Notes: generated by a model from the sequence alone, not told the origin. A stretch of 64,000 nt of DNA from Hymenobacter ginkgonis (GCF_009755225.1 NZ_WQKZ01000001.1:1364001-1428000), one strand, 5' to 3'; positions 25,839 to 35,103 are shown, counted from the first letter of the stretch. A program made the numbers and translations.

Positions 25839-26975
25839 ATGAAACCTACCCTTTTTTCTGCTGCTTTTGTGGCCCTAGTTGGCGCCGCTGCTACGGCTGC
25901 CCCGGCCCGTGCCCTACCCCCCGCGCCTACCGACACCATTGTGGTGCGCCTGCCCAATAAAGCCACCATGACGCTGGTAGTGCGCGATGCCCGGCAGCTG
26001 CGCGAGCTGCCGCAATACCACCTCGACTCGTTGGTGGCGCGGCTGGGCGGCTACATTCGGCGGGCCGATGACGCGGCCAAATCAGCCAAGACCGACCGCG
26101 TGACAACGCAATTTTTCCCCAATCAGGACAATCCCGGCCAGGGCCTGCCCGAGGAGGTGCGCATCACCACTCACAAGGCCAAAGCGGGCTATTCTGGCGC
26201 CTACGGGCCCAGCAATAAGGTGGAGGTACTGCTGGAAAAGAAGTTTGGCGTCGTGGTCAACATCGACGGCAAGAGCAACGACCAGCCCCGTGCCGCGGCC
26301 AGCCGGGCCGACCGCCAGGCCGAGCGCGACTCGATGCGCCAGGCGCGCTGGGACCGCAAGTCTTCGTCCACGGACTTCATCTTTGATTTGGGCCTCAATG
26401 CGTTGACGAACAAAGGCGGGGCTAACCAGCCCGAGCTGCGCACCTTTGGCTCCCGCTACGTCAACCTGGGTTTCAACTACAAGCAGCGGCTGGGCGGCCG
26501 GCGCAGCCCGCTCTATCTCGTGGGCGGACCCGAGTTTGCCTTCAACAACTACATGCTCGAAGGCAACAACAAGTGGGTGAATGTGAACGGCCTAACCGCC
26601 GTGATATCCGAAACCAGCGGCCGCCAGTACCAAAAAACTAAGCTGGCCACGTCCACTTTCACCGTGCCGCTCATGTTTCAGCTCAACCTGCGCGACGACC
26701 ACCAGCACCACACGCTCACGCTGGGCGCGGGCGGCTTCGTGGGCTACCGCCTGGGCAGCTGGACCAAGCTCAAGTATTTTGAGGAGGGTAGCACCTACAA
26801 AGACAAGGACTACGGCTCGTACAACCTCACCGATTGGCAGTATGGCCTGCAAGGCGTATTGGGCTATAAATCGCTGACCTTCTTTGCGAAATACAACCTC
26901 AACGACCTCTTCCGCGACGGCCACGGCCCGCAAGCCCAGACGCTGAGCTTCGGCGTGCGCTTTTTCGGGAATTAA
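25839..26975 (+). CDS. outer-membrane beta-barrel protein (PorT-like)
   Basis: This is a 378-residue protein with a signal peptide (MKPTLFSAAFVALVGAAATA, cleavage near APARA). A region rich in charged residues follows to about 175. The C-terminal 200 residues have alternating hydrophobic strands typical of an eight- to ten-stranded barrel (YVNLGFNYKQRL, LYLVGGPEFAFNNYM, HTLTLGAGGFVGYRLG, SLTFFAKYNLNDLF). It ends FGVRFFGN, with a terminal aromatic as required for outer-membrane insertion. It is the third gene of the sigma factor cluster and may be a target or the sensor of that system. No enzyme activity is visible. The start at ATG 25839 is chosen for the signal peptide. Confidence 0.75.
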   Translation: MKPTLFSAAFVALVGAAATAAPARALPPAPTDTIVVRLPNKATMTLVVRDARQLRELPQYHLDSLVARLGGYIRRADDAAKSAKTDRVTTQFFPNQDNPGQGLPEEVRITTHKAKAGYSGAYGPSNKVEVLLEKKFGVVVNIDGKSNDQPRAAASRADRQAERDSMRQARWDRKSSSTDFIFDLGLNALTNKGGANQPELRTFGSRYVNLGFNYKQRLGGRRSPLYLVGGPEFAFNNYMLEGNNKWVNVNGLTAVISETSGRQYQKTKLATSTFTVPLMFQLNLRDDHQHHTLTLGAGGFVGYRLGSWTKLKYFEEGSTYKDKDYGSYNLTDWQYGLQGVLGYKSLTFFAKYNLNDLFRDGHGPQAQTLSFGVRFFGN

Positions 26976-27009
26976 AAAGTAGTGCGGCTTACCCTTGTCA
27001 TACTACTAA

Positions 27010-27123
27010 AAGAACGTCAGACTCATCTGGCGTCCGCCTGTCGAAGCATCTTTACCACGCTGATGGGGTTAATAATTAACGAAGCGGTAAAGATGCTTCA
27101 CTACGTTCAGCATGACGTTCTTC
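27010..27123. repeat. REP-like palindrome, copy B
   Basis: The arms 27011-27057 and 27087-27122 share GAACGTCA and GAAGCATCTTTACC with their complements. The left arm has a scrambled middle. It lies between the convergent beta-barrel and SpoU methyltransferase genes. Confidence 0.7.
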
Positions 27124-27153
27124 TTTGTTTCGCCACTCTACCCTACCATTCTG

Positions 27154-27921
27154 CTACTCGTTCCGAAAAAAATTATCTAGCAGAATGGCGGCCGACACGG
27201 CCACGTTCAGGCTTTCGGCCCTACCCCCCGGCCCGTGCGGAATGTGCAGCCGGCGCGTGAGCTGCGCGGCCACCGCGGGGCTGAGGCCGTGCGACTCGCT
27301 ACCCATTACCAGCACGCCGGCCGGGGCCAGGGTTAGCTTGTGCACATTATCCCCTTCTAAATCAGCCCCGAACACGGGTGCGGTCTGCGGCAACTCCGCC
27401 AGCCAGGCGGCCAGGTCACGGTCGGCCCACACGGGCACCCGGCCAAAGGCCCCCATGCTGGCGGCCACAGCTTTAGGGTTAAAAGGGTCGGCGCAATTTT
27501 CGGACAGCACCAGGCCAGGCAGGCCGTACCAATCGGCCAAGCGCCAAAGCGTGCCGAGGTTGCCGGGGTCGGCCACGTTGTCGAGGGCTAGCACGAGGCG
27601 GCTGGTGGGCAGCGTGGAGGGTAGGGCCGGCTCGGTGGGGCGCTGCACTACGGCCAGGGCCGCGGCGTTGGTTTGCAGGGTGCCAAGTTGGGTCAGCTCA
27701 TCTTCGGTGGCGAGGTGCAGGGGCACGCCGGGGGGTAGGGCCCGGGTGCTGTCCAGCTGCTCGGTAAAGGCAGGCGTGGCGAGCAGATGCTCGATGCGCA
27801 GGCCCGAGCCCAGGAGTTCTAGCACGCTTTTGGCTCCTTCAACCAGGAAGGCCGCGTGGCGCTGCCGATATTTGCGCTGCTGCAGCGACCGTACGTATTT
27901 GGCTAGAGCTTTTGAAACCAT
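27154..27921 (-). CDS. TrmH/SpoU-family RNA methyltransferase
   Basis: This 255-residue protein has a substrate-binding N-terminal domain (RKYRQRHAAFLVEGAKSVLE) and a SPOUT knot domain. The three SpoU motifs are visible: LALDNVADPGNLGTLWRLAD (motif 1, with the Asn-x-Gly), LVMGSESHGLSPAVA (motif 2, with Gly-x-Glu) and LHIPHGPGGRAESLNVAVSA (motif 3). It methylates a ribose 2'-hydroxyl in rRNA or tRNA; the exact nucleotide is not clear. Its 5' end overlaps by 10 bases the divergent TamL-like gene if the latter uses its TTG start. Confidence 0.92.
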   Translation of the reverse strand: MVSKALAKYVRSLQQRKYRQRHAAFLVEGAKSVLELLGSGLRIEHLLATPAFTEQLDSTRALPPGVPLHLATEDELTQLGTLQTNAAALAVVQRPTEPALPSTLPTSRLVLALDNVADPGNLGTLWRLADWYGLPGLVLSENCADPFNPKAVAASMGAFGRVPVWADRDLAAWLAELPQTAPVFGADLEGDNVHKLTLAPAGVLVMGSESHGLSPAVAAQLTRRLHIPHGPGGRAESLNVAVSAAILLDNFFRNE

Positions 27922-30809
27922 CTCAACAACAAAGTAAAGGCCGGCAACGGCTCGCGTCTTCGGTGGCGGCCCTGCTGGGGCTGGCGCCCTTGGCGGCGCT
28001 GCTGGTGGCCGTGGGCTGCTCGCCCCTGCGGCTGCTGAAGCCCAACGAGCGCTTGCTCACCAAGATAACGGTGCAAAGCCACGACCTGACGCCTGCCCAG
28101 CAGGAGCGTTTGCTGACGCTGGTGCAGCAAAAACCGAATCGAAACTTGCCGCTGCCGAAGCTGGGAATTTACCAGCTAGGGCATTCTTTTTACGATTCGA
28201 CCCGCATTGAGCGGCGCATTGCCACCATCAAAGCCCGGTTTGCCGACCAGCTGGCGGCGGCGGGCACCGACTCGGCCAAGATTGGCAAGCTGGCGGGCCG
28301 CCGCGACCGCCTGCTCACGCGCAAGCGCACGGCCCTCGAAAAAGGCAACTCCATTATGCGTTTGGGCGAGCCCCCGGTGATATACGACGCCACGCTGAGC
28401 CGCCGCACCATCGACCAGCTCACGACCTACCTGCACTCGCAAGGGTATTTCCGGGCCACGGCCAGCTATACCGACTCGGCCCGCGCGGCCGAATCGGTGG
28501 TGGGCGGCACCCTGCGCCTACTGGGGCTTCGCCACCGCCCCCAGCACTACATACCGCTGCGCGACTCGGCGGGCCAGCGCCTGCACCGCCGCGTGGCCGT
28601 CACCTACACCGTGCAGGAGGGCCTGGGCTTCCGGCTGGGGCAGCTTACGCGCAGCATCCCCGACTCGGGCGTGGCGCAGGTGATTGCGCGGGGCCAGGGT
28701 GCCTCGCTGCTGCACCCCGGCGACGCTTACAACGAGGACTTGATTGGCCAGGAGCGCCAGCGCCTCGAAACCTTGCTAAAAAACTCGGGCTATTACGATT
28801 TTCGCACCCAGTTCATTACCCTAGAGGCCGATACGAGCTTCGAAAAAGGCCAGGTGCGGCTCAAGCTGCTGGTGGCTACCCCGCCCGGCGGCCACCGCCG
28901 CTACGAGCTGCGCCAGGTGGTGGTGCTCACGGATGCTGGCCGGGCGCAGGCGCTGCGCGCCGCTACCGGTGACACCGCCCGCCTGCGCCGCGGCCGCCGG
29001 GGCCTACCCCCCACCGCCGCCGCTACCCCCCGCGATACCACCGCCACCACCCAGCCGCTGGCACCGGGTAGCACCGGCCGCATCTCGACGGCCAACATGC
29101 CTGCGGGCGTGACGCCGGCCGCTGTGTCGGACTCGCTTACGGCGCGGCGCCTGCGCGGCACGTTCGGCCGCTTGGCCCCGCGCGATACCGTGCGCGAAGA
29201 TTCGGTGGTGTTTGCCAGCCGTGGGCCGCTGCAATTCAGCGCGCGGGTGCTGGCCCGGCAGGTCACCATCCGCCCTGGCCAGCTCTACAACCAGGACCGC
29301 ACCCAGCGCACCCAGCGCCTGCTCTCGAACCTCGACATGTTCCGGTTTAACACCGTGAGCTACCGCAAGGTGGCGGCCGCGGCCCGCGACTCGGCGGCCG
29401 AAGCGGCACCCGATAGCACGGGCCGGCCCGTGCTGCAAGCCCTGCCCCGCGTGCCTACCCCCCTGGCGCCGCCCAACTACCTCGACGCCATTATTACGGC
29501 CTCGCCCAGCCCGCGCTTTTCCGAAACGGCCGAGTTTGGCGGCACCTACGTAGCGGGCCTGCCGGGGCCGTTTGGCAACTTGCGCCTAAAGTGGCGTAAT
29601 CCTTTTGGGGGGGCCGAGGTGCTGGAGCTCAGCGGCCGCGTGGGCCTGGAAGGCCAGCTGGTGCGGGCCGGCGAATCGACGGAAGCCAACCCCGACGCGC
29701 AGTACACCACCCAGCTCGGGGCCACCGCGGCGCTCATCGTGCCGCAGTTTCTGGTGCCGTTTCGGGCGGGCAATTTCCTGCGCGATGACCAGCCGCGCAC
29801 CCGTTTTGCGCTCTCCTACACCTACACGCGCACCCCCTACTACACACGTACCAACGCCGAATTTACCTTCGATTATCTCTGGCAAACTTCTGCCTATCAG
29901 CAGTATGTGTTTACGCCCGTTGACATTGGCTTGGTCAATACGCCCTACATCAGCGACTTCTACCGGGGCTTGCTCGAAAACCTGCGCACCACCCAGGGTA
30001 GCCCGCTCTACCAGTCGTTCCGGTCGGTGTACGAGCCGAGTTTTAGCTTTACCTCGATTTATAATTCCAACGACCTCAACCAGACGCGCAATGCCCACTA
30101 CCTGCGCCTGTTTGCCGAGGTGGGCGGCCTCACGCGTGGTCTGTATAGCAACGAATCTTGGTTTACCAGTACCGGCCTAGCCGTGTATAATTTCGCCAAA
30201 ATCTCGGCCGATTACCGGCGCTACTACAAGCTCAGCCCTCAAACTTATTTTGCCTGGCGCCTCAACGGGGGGGTAGCCCACGCCCTCACCCGCACGCCCG
30301 ACCCCGACCAGCCGGGCGTGGAGCGCTTCACGATTCCGTATGATAAGTACTTCTTTGTGGGCGGCTCCAACAGCGTGCGCGCCTGGAGCCCGCGCCGCCT
30401 GGGCACCGGCTCCTACGCCACGCGCTTCACTACGGGCGATGCGGCCGGCCAGCGCGACTACTACACCGAGCAGCCCGGCGAACTGCTGCTCGAAGGCTCG
30501 GCCGAATACCGGTTTCCGGTGTATTCGTTTATCAAGGGTGCGCTATTTACGGACTTTGGCAACGTCTGGACCTTGCAGCCCGATACCAACCGGCCGGGTG
30601 CCGAGTTTCGGTTCGACCGGTTTGCCAAGCAGTTTGCGGTGGGTTCGGGCATCGGCATCCGCATGGATTTCACCTTCCTCATCCTGCGTTTCGACATCGC
30701 CACCAAGGTTTACGACCCCACCGACGACGAGCCCTGGCTGATTCGGCGCGCCCTGCGCCAAACCACCAACCAAACGGTGGTCAACATCGGCATCGGCTAC
30801 CCTTTCTAG
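27912..30809 (+). CDS. TamL-like Omp85 (BamA/TamA family) outer-membrane lipoprotein
   Basis: This encodes 965 residues. A signal with lipobox LLVAVGC ends near residue 36, followed by NERLLTKITVQ. POTRA-like modules cover roughly residues 45-340. A low-complexity Arg/Ala/Thr/Pro insert lies near 350-410, and another short POTRA-like unit follows it. The C-terminal 450 residues form the 16-stranded barrel, ending NVGIGYPF with a terminal Phe. A lipidated Omp85 protein with POTRA repeats is typical of the Bacteroidota TamL group, which helps assemble outer-membrane proteins. The start is TTG at 27912. A GTG at 27963 would avoid overlap with the divergent methyltransferase gene but lose the charged start of the signal. 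Confidence 0.88.
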   Translation: MKPSQQQSKGRQRLASSVAALLGLAPLAALLVAVGCSPLRLLKPNERLLTKITVQSHDLTPAQQERLLTLVQQKPNRNLPLPKLGIYQLGHSFYDSTRIERRIATIKARFADQLAAAGTDSAKIGKLAGRRDRLLTRKRTALEKGNSIMRLGEPPVIYDATLSRRTIDQLTTYLHSQGYFRATASYTDSARAAESVVGGTLRLLGLRHRPQHYIPLRDSAGQRLHRRVAVTYTVQEGLGFRLGQLTRSIPDSGVAQVIARGQGASLLHPGDAYNEDLIGQERQRLETLLKNSGYYDFRTQFITLEADTSFEKGQVRLKLLVATPPGGHRRYELRQVVVLTDAGRAQALRAATGDTARLRRGRRGLPPTAAATPRDTTATTQPLAPGSTGRISTANMPAGVTPAAVSDSLTARRLRGTFGRLAPRDTVREDSVVFASRGPLQFSARVLARQVTIRPGQLYNQDRTQRTQRLLSNLDMFRFNTVSYRKVAAAARDSAAEAAPDSTGRPVLQALPRVPTPLAPPNYLDAIITASPSPRFSETAEFGGTYVAGLPGPFGNLRLKWRNPFGGAEVLELSGRVGLEGQLVRAGESTEANPDAQYTTQLGATAALIVPQFLVPFRAGNFLRDDQPRTRFALSYTYTRTPYYTRTNAEFTFDYLWQTSAYQQYVFTPVDIGLVNTPYISDFYRGLLENLRTTQGSPLYQSFRSVYEPSFSFTSIYNSNDLNQTRNAHYLRLFAEVGGLTRGLYSNESWFTSTGLAVYNFAKISADYRRYYKLSPQTYFAWRLNGGVAHALTRTPDPDQPGVERFTIPYDKYFFVGGSNSVRAWSPRRLGTGSYATRFTTGDAAGQRDYYTEQPGELLLEGSAEYRFPVYSFIKGALFTDFGNVWTLQPDTNRPGAEFRFDRFAKQFAVGSGIGIRMDFTFLILRFDIATKVYDPTDDEPWLIRRALRQTTNQTVVNIGIGYPF

Positions 30810-30895
30810 CCCTACCCCCGCCGGTGCGCACCAACCACCGGGGCGGGTTGTTGGTTAGGTATCCGCCCCATGCGGGCCACTTGTTTTTTCTCGTT

Positions 30896-31108
30896 ATGGC
30901 TACTCATCGCTTCAAAACCACCATCAACTGCGCCAACTGCCTGCGCGCCGTCACGCCCACGCTCAATGCCGAGCCCGCCATCACGGCCTGGCAGGTCGAT
31001 ACCACTACCCCCGATAAAATCCTGAGCGTCGATACCTCCCTCACCCCCACCCAAATAGCCGAGCTGGTGGAAGAAGCCGGTTTCCGGGCCGAGCCGCTGC
31101 TGGCGTAG
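30896..31108 (+). CDS. heavy-metal-associated (HMA) domain protein, CopZ-like
   Basis: This is a 70-residue, single ferredoxin-like HMA fold. The start at ATG 30896 gives MATHRFKTTINCANCLRAVT. The metal-binding CxxC is at NCANC (residues 11-15), and the C-terminal strand and helix QIAELVEEAGFRAE fit the family. These proteins carry copper or other soft metals to P-type ATPases, but no such ATPase is nearby. A first Met in the frame lies 72 bases upstream and adds residues unlike the family. It follows the TamL-like gene by 86 bases. Confidence 0.87.
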   Translation: MATHRFKTTINCANCLRAVTPTLNAEPAITAWQVDTTTPDKILSVDTSLTPTQIAELVEEAGFRAEPLLA

Positions 31109-31168
31109 GGTAGCAGCTGAGCTGGCCTATAGCAAGGCGGCCGCTCAGTGCTTCCTCTACCCCCTTCA

Positions 31169-31209
31169 AACGTCCTGCCGAGCTGCTTCGACTAGCTGAG
31201 CAGGACGTT
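31169..31209. repeat. REP-like palindrome, copy C (short)
   Basis: AACGTCCTGC (31169-31178) and GCAGGACGTT (31200-31209) form a 10-bp stem, and AGCT/AGCT extends it inside. It lies between the convergent HMA and E1 genes. It may act as a terminator as well as a repeat copy. Confidence 0.7.
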
Positions 31210-31239
31210 ATTTTATTACGTTGCCTACCCTACCCTCAG

Positions 31240-33375
31240 TTAATAGCCCAGCAGCTCGCCGAGCACTTTGGCTACCTTGGCGGCACTGGGCAGCATTTGC
31301 TTTTCCAGCTCCACGTTGAGCGCAATGGCTGGCAGGTTGGCTGCGCCGAGCGTGTACACGGGTGCATCAAGCTGCAAAAAGCATTGGGTTTGGATGCGCC
31401 CGGCCAGGCTTTCGGCGAAGCTATTGAGGAGCGGTTCTTCGGTGAGCACCAGTATTTTGCCGTGGCGGGCCACGGCGGCCAGCACGCCCTCCCAGTCGAG
31501 GGGGTTGAGGGTGCGCAGGTCGAGCACTTCCACGCGGCCGGGGTACACGCGGCTGGCCGCCGTGGCCCAGTGCACGCCCATGCCGTAGGTGATGACAACG
31601 CAGGTATCGCCAGCGCGCAGCCGGTCGGGCGCGGCGGCCTGGGCCACGGCGGCCTTGCCCAGCGGAATGACGTAGCCCGCGGCCGGCTCAATCGTTTTGG
31701 CGTCTTCGGTGCCGGGCACTTTGCTCCAGTATAGGCCTTTGTGCTCTAATAGCACCACCGGGTTGGGGTCGAGGAAGGCCGACCGCAGCAGGCCCTTCAT
31801 ATCGGCCGCGTTGCTCGGGTACACCACTTTGATGCCCCGAATGGTAAGCAGCGTGCTCTCGATGGAACCCGAGTGGTAGGGCCCACCGCCACCATACGCG
31901 CCCACCGGCACCCGAATGAGGGCTGGCACCGGAAACTTGCCCATGCTCAGGTAGCAGCTCTTGCTCAACTCCTCCACCAGTTGATTAAGGGCTGGCCAGA
32001 TGTAGTCGGCAAACTGAATCTCGACAATCGGCCGGGCGCCAACGGCGGCCATGCCCGCCGTGCTGCCCACAATGTACGCCTCCTGAATGGGCGTGTTGAA
32101 CACCCGCCGGTCGCCGTATTTTTTGGCCAGCAGGGCCGCTTCGCGGAACACGCCGCCCAGTTCGCCGCCCACGTCCTGGCCGTAGAACAAGGCCTCCGGA
32201 AACTCGCGCAAAATGTCGTCCACAGCGTGCAGGGCGGCATCTACCATCAGCACTTTGTCGGCGCCGGCGGGGGCGCGCTCGCCAGCTTCTGCCAGCACGG
32301 CGGGCGGCGCAAATTCGTGGTCGGCGAAAGTGGCGGGGTCGGGGTCGGGCGCAGCCAAGGCCAGGGCCCAGTCGGCGGCCACGGTGGCACGGGCGCGGGC
32401 GGCCAGCGCAATCAGGTCTTTTTCGAGGGCGCCGGCTTGCAGCAGGCGGCGGTGCAGGCGGGGCAGCGGGTCTTGCTGCTGGTGGGTGGCCAGGTCGTCG
32501 CCGCGGTACCACTCGCGGCGCACGCCGCTGGTGTGGTGGCCCAGCAGCGGGCATTTGGCGTGCACCAAGGCCGGGCCGCCGCGCTGGCGCACGTGCTCGA
32601 AGGCCTCGCTCAGCCCGTTGTAGGAGGACACAAAGTCGGCGCCATCGACCCGCACCCGGTGCAGGCCCGGAAAGCCCGCGGCAAACTCGTAGGCGTCCAT
32701 GGCGCGCATTTCTTCGCCCGTGGCCGAGATGCCCCAGTCGTTGTCCTGCACCAGGTACACAATGGGCAGGCGGTGCAGCACCGCCATTTGCAGGGCCTCG
32801 CTCACTTCGCCTTCCGTCATGGCCCCATCGCCGATGGAGCAGAGCACCAGCGGGTTGACGGGGGGGGTAGGGTCCGGCGCCGCGGCCGGCGCCCCGCCAG
32901 CCGTCAGCTTTTCACTCTTCACATACTCTAAATATTGAATGGCGTGGGCCATGCCGGTGGCCGGAATAGCCTGCATGCCCGTAGCCGAGCTTTGGTGCGG
33001 AATGACGGGCAGGCCCTCACGCCGCAGCGAGGGGTGGCTGTAGTAGGTGCGACCACCGCTGAAAGGGTCGTCGCGCTTGGCCAACAGCTGGAGCATCAGC
33101 TCGTAAGGCCGTAGGCCCAGGCCCAGCAGCAGGGCATCGTCGCGGTAGTAGGGCGCGGCGTAGTCGGCCCCGGTGAGTAGGAAGGCCGCCGCCAACTGCA
33201 CGGCTTCGTGGCCGCGGGCAGTGGCGTGCACGTAGCGGGCGGCCACGGTTTTTTGAGCTTCGTACAGAGCGGCCATTTCGGCAGCCGTATGCATGAGCAA
33301 GTAGGCACGGCGCAGCAAAACGACTTCGGGCACGGCCGAAGCCGCCGCGACGGACGCGGGAGGAGCAACTAGCAT
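31240..33375 (-). CDS. 2-oxo acid dehydrogenase E1, fused alpha and beta subunits
   Basis: This 711-residue thiamine-diphosphate enzyme decarboxylates a 2-oxo acid, most likely branched-chain (2-oxoisovalerate type). The alpha part (about 20-340) has the TPP motif GDGAMTEGEVSEALQMAVLH, ending with VQDNDWGIS. The beta part (about 375-710) begins at KVLMVDAALHAVDDILREFP and includes GQDVGGELGGVFREA, NTPIQEAYIVGSTAGMAAVG and VRVPVGAYGGGGPYHSGSIE. Fusion of the two subunits in one chain is common in Bacteroidota. No E2 or E3 genes are in the window. It is divergent from hemF. Confidence 0.92.
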   Translation of the reverse strand: MLVAPPASVAAASAVPEVVLLRRAYLLMHTAAEMAALYEAQKTVAARYVHATARGHEAVQLAAAFLLTGADYAAPYYRDDALLLGLGLRPYELMLQLLAKRDDPFSGGRTYYSHPSLRREGLPVIPHQSSATGMQAIPATGMAHAIQYLEYVKSEKLTAGGAPAAAPDPTPPVNPLVLCSIGDGAMTEGEVSEALQMAVLHRLPIVYLVQDNDWGISATGEEMRAMDAYEFAAGFPGLHRVRVDGADFVSSYNGLSEAFEHVRQRGGPALVHAKCPLLGHHTSGVRREWYRGDDLATHQQQDPLPRLHRRLLQAGALEKDLIALAARARATVAADWALALAAPDPDPATFADHEFAPPAVLAEAGERAPAGADKVLMVDAALHAVDDILREFPEALFYGQDVGGELGGVFREAALLAKKYGDRRVFNTPIQEAYIVGSTAGMAAVGARPIVEIQFADYIWPALNQLVEELSKSCYLSMGKFPVPALIRVPVGAYGGGGPYHSGSIESTLLTIRGIKVVYPSNAADMKGLLRSAFLDPNPVVLLEHKGLYWSKVPGTEDAKTIEPAAGYVIPLGKAAVAQAAAPDRLRAGDTCVVITYGMGVHWATAASRVYPGRVEVLDLRTLNPLDWEGVLAAVARHGKILVLTEEPLLNSFAESLAGRIQTQCFLQLDAPVYTLGAANLPAIALNVELEKQMLPSAAKVAKVLGELLGY

Positions 33376-33552
33376 GTAGTGTGGGCGGGTAGAGCGAATA
33401 AGGAAGGTAAAATTACGCCCCTGCCCGACCTTTGCCGGCAGGCAGCCCTACCTCGCGCGCCAGGCGCCGGGGTAACTGCTTGTTGCTTAGCGACGCTACC
33501 ACCCGGTACCGCCACCTATTTGCGGCTCCTTGCCCCCTGTTTATTGCATAAA

Positions 33553-34470
33553 ATGGCCCTTACCCGCACCGATATTGCCACTTGGCTTCAGGATTTTCAA
33601 ACGCGTCTTTGCCAGCAGCTCGAAACTGCCGACGGCGGCCCAGCCCGCTTTGGCCAGGATGACTGGCAACGGCCCGGGGGCGGCGGCGGCCACTCGCGGG
33701 TACTCGAAGGCGGGGTCATCTTGGAGAAAGGAGGGGTAGGGTTTTCGGCTGTCGAGGGCGAGCTAAGTCCCGCCGCCGCCCGCCAGCTGCACCTGCCCGA
33801 CCCGCACTTTTTCGCCACCGGCGTGTCGGTGGTGCTGCACCCGCGCAGCCCCCGCGTACCCATCATCCACATGAACGTGCGCTACTTCGAGGCCGGCAAC
33901 GGCGAGGCGTGGTTTGGCGGCGGCATCGACCTCACGCCTATTTACGTGGATGAGCGCCAGGCGCAGCGTTTCCACGCGCAGCTTAAAGCCGTGTGCGACC
34001 AGCACAACCCCGCTTACTACCCCAAGTTTACGCGCTGGGCCGACGACTACTTCTACCTGCCGCACCGCCAGGAAACGCGGGGGGTAGGCGGCATTTTCTT
34101 CGACCGCCTGACCGTGGGCCAGGATGGCGGCGTGGCCGAATTATTCACCTTTGTGCAGGACGTGGCCGAGCTGTTTGGTCCTGCCTACACGCTGATTATG
34201 CGTGAAAACCACGCCCTACCCTTCACCGAGCGCGAAGAAGCCTGGCAAACCCTGCGCCGCAATCGCTACGCCGAATTCAACCTGGCCTTCGACCGCGGCA
34301 CTCGCTTTGGCCTCGAAACCGGCGGCCGCACCGAAAGCATCCTCATGAGCCTACCCCCCCGTTGCGGCTGGAGCTACAACCCCGCCGCGCCCGCGCCCGG
34401 CACCCCCGAAGCCGCTACGCTTGCCTGGCTCCGCAAGGGCGTCGATTGGACCACTGCCGCCCATGCTTGA
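33553..34470 (+). CDS. hemF: oxygen-dependent coproporphyrinogen III oxidase
   Basis: This 305-residue heme biosynthesis enzyme converts coproporphyrinogen III to protoporphyrinogen IX using oxygen. The start is ATG 33553. Signatures: WQRPGGGGGHSRVLEGGVIL, HMNVRYFEAGNGEAWFGGGI (the substrate-binding region), DLTPIYVDERQAQRF, FTRWADDYFYLPHRQETRGV, NRYAEFNLAFDRGTRFGLET and GGRTESILMSLPPRCGWSY. All conserved blocks are present and the length is normal. Its last codons overlap by eight bases the start of a PAP2-type phosphatase gene, suggesting translational coupling. Confidence 0.95.
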   Translation: MALTRTDIATWLQDFQTRLCQQLETADGGPARFGQDDWQRPGGGGGHSRVLEGGVILEKGGVGFSAVEGELSPAAARQLHLPDPHFFATGVSVVLHPRSPRVPIIHMNVRYFEAGNGEAWFGGGIDLTPIYVDERQAQRFHAQLKAVCDQHNPAYYPKFTRWADDYFYLPHRQETRGVGGIFFDRLTVGQDGGVAELFTFVQDVAELFGPAYTLIMRENHALPFTEREEAWQTLRRNRYAEFNLAFDRGTRFGLETGGRTESILMSLPPRCGWSYNPAAPAPGTPEAATLAWLRKGVDWTTAAHA

Positions 34471-35041
34471 AACGCTGCGCGACCTCGACCACCGGCTGCT
34501 GCTGGCCATCAACCACGCCCACACGCCCATCCTGGACGCCATAATGGGCTTTGCGTCCCAAATAAAGGTCTGGTTCCCATTTTATGCGGTGCTATTGGGC
34601 TGGTTGATTTATCATTTTCGCCACCGCACCAAGCTGCTGCTGCCGCTGCTGGCTGCCACCGTGGCGCTGGCTGACAGCATTACCAGCCGCATTTTTAAGC
34701 CTTGGGCAGCCCGCCCCAGGCCCTGCCACGCCGCCGACCTGGCGGCGCAGCTCTACCTACCCGATGGCTGCGGCGGACAGTTTGGCTTCATGTCGTCGCA
34801 CGCGGCCAACGCCATGGGGCTGGCCGTATTCCTGCTGCTAACCTTGCCCAGCGGGCGCTATAAAGGCCTTAAAATCGGGGTATTTATTTGGGCCGCGGTG
34901 ATTTCATATAGCCGCGTGTACTTAGCCGCCCATTACCCCGGCGACGTACTTGGCGGCTGGGTAGTGGGCGCAGCACTGGGCGCGGCAGCCGCAACGGCGT
35001 TCCAGCGCTGGGCTCCGCGCCTGTGGCCAACTGCCTCCTAA
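34463..35041 (+). CDS. PAP2-family membrane phosphatase
   Basis: This is a 192-residue integral membrane protein with about five to six helices. The phosphatase motifs are KPWAARPRPCH (KX6RP-like), MSSHAANAMG (SSHA in place of PSGH) and SRVYLAAHYPGDVLGGWVVG (SRX5HX3D). It likely dephosphorylates undecaprenyl diphosphate or a related lipid. The ATG at 34463 overlaps the hemF stop region by eight bases. A strong hairpin follows the stop codon. The second PAP2 gene of the window, near 10.4-11.3 kb, is different in having a cleaved signal. Confidence 0.88.
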   Translation: MLETLRDLDHRLLLAINHAHTPILDAIMGFASQIKVWFPFYAVLLGWLIYHFRHRTKLLLPLLAATVALADSITSRIFKPWAARPRPCHAADLAAQLYLPDGCGGQFGFMSSHAANAMGLAVFLLLTLPSGRYKGLKIGVFIWAAVISYSRVYLAAHYPGDVLGGWVVGAALGAAAATAFQRWAPRLWPTAS

Positions 35042-35056
35042 CCAGTTGGTAGCTGA

Positions 35057-35097
35057 AGCACAACGCCCCGCTACTGTGAGTAGCGGGGCGTTGTGCT
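35057..35097. terminator. strong hairpin, probable bidirectional terminator
   Basis: A perfect 17-bp stem (AGCACAACGCCCCGCTA and its complement) with a 7-base loop lies between convergent genes. There is no long T-run, but its stability is high. Confidence 0.75.
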
Positions 35098-35103
35098 AAG
35101 GGC

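Noticed and set aside
26982..27260. Plus-strand frame of 92 codons after the barrel gene
   Set aside because: It reads through REP-like copy B and into the antisense of the SpoU gene.
31873..32931. Open frame of 352 codons on the plus strand
   Set aside because: Antisense to the E1 dehydrogenase gene; repetitive Gly/His/Val shadow.
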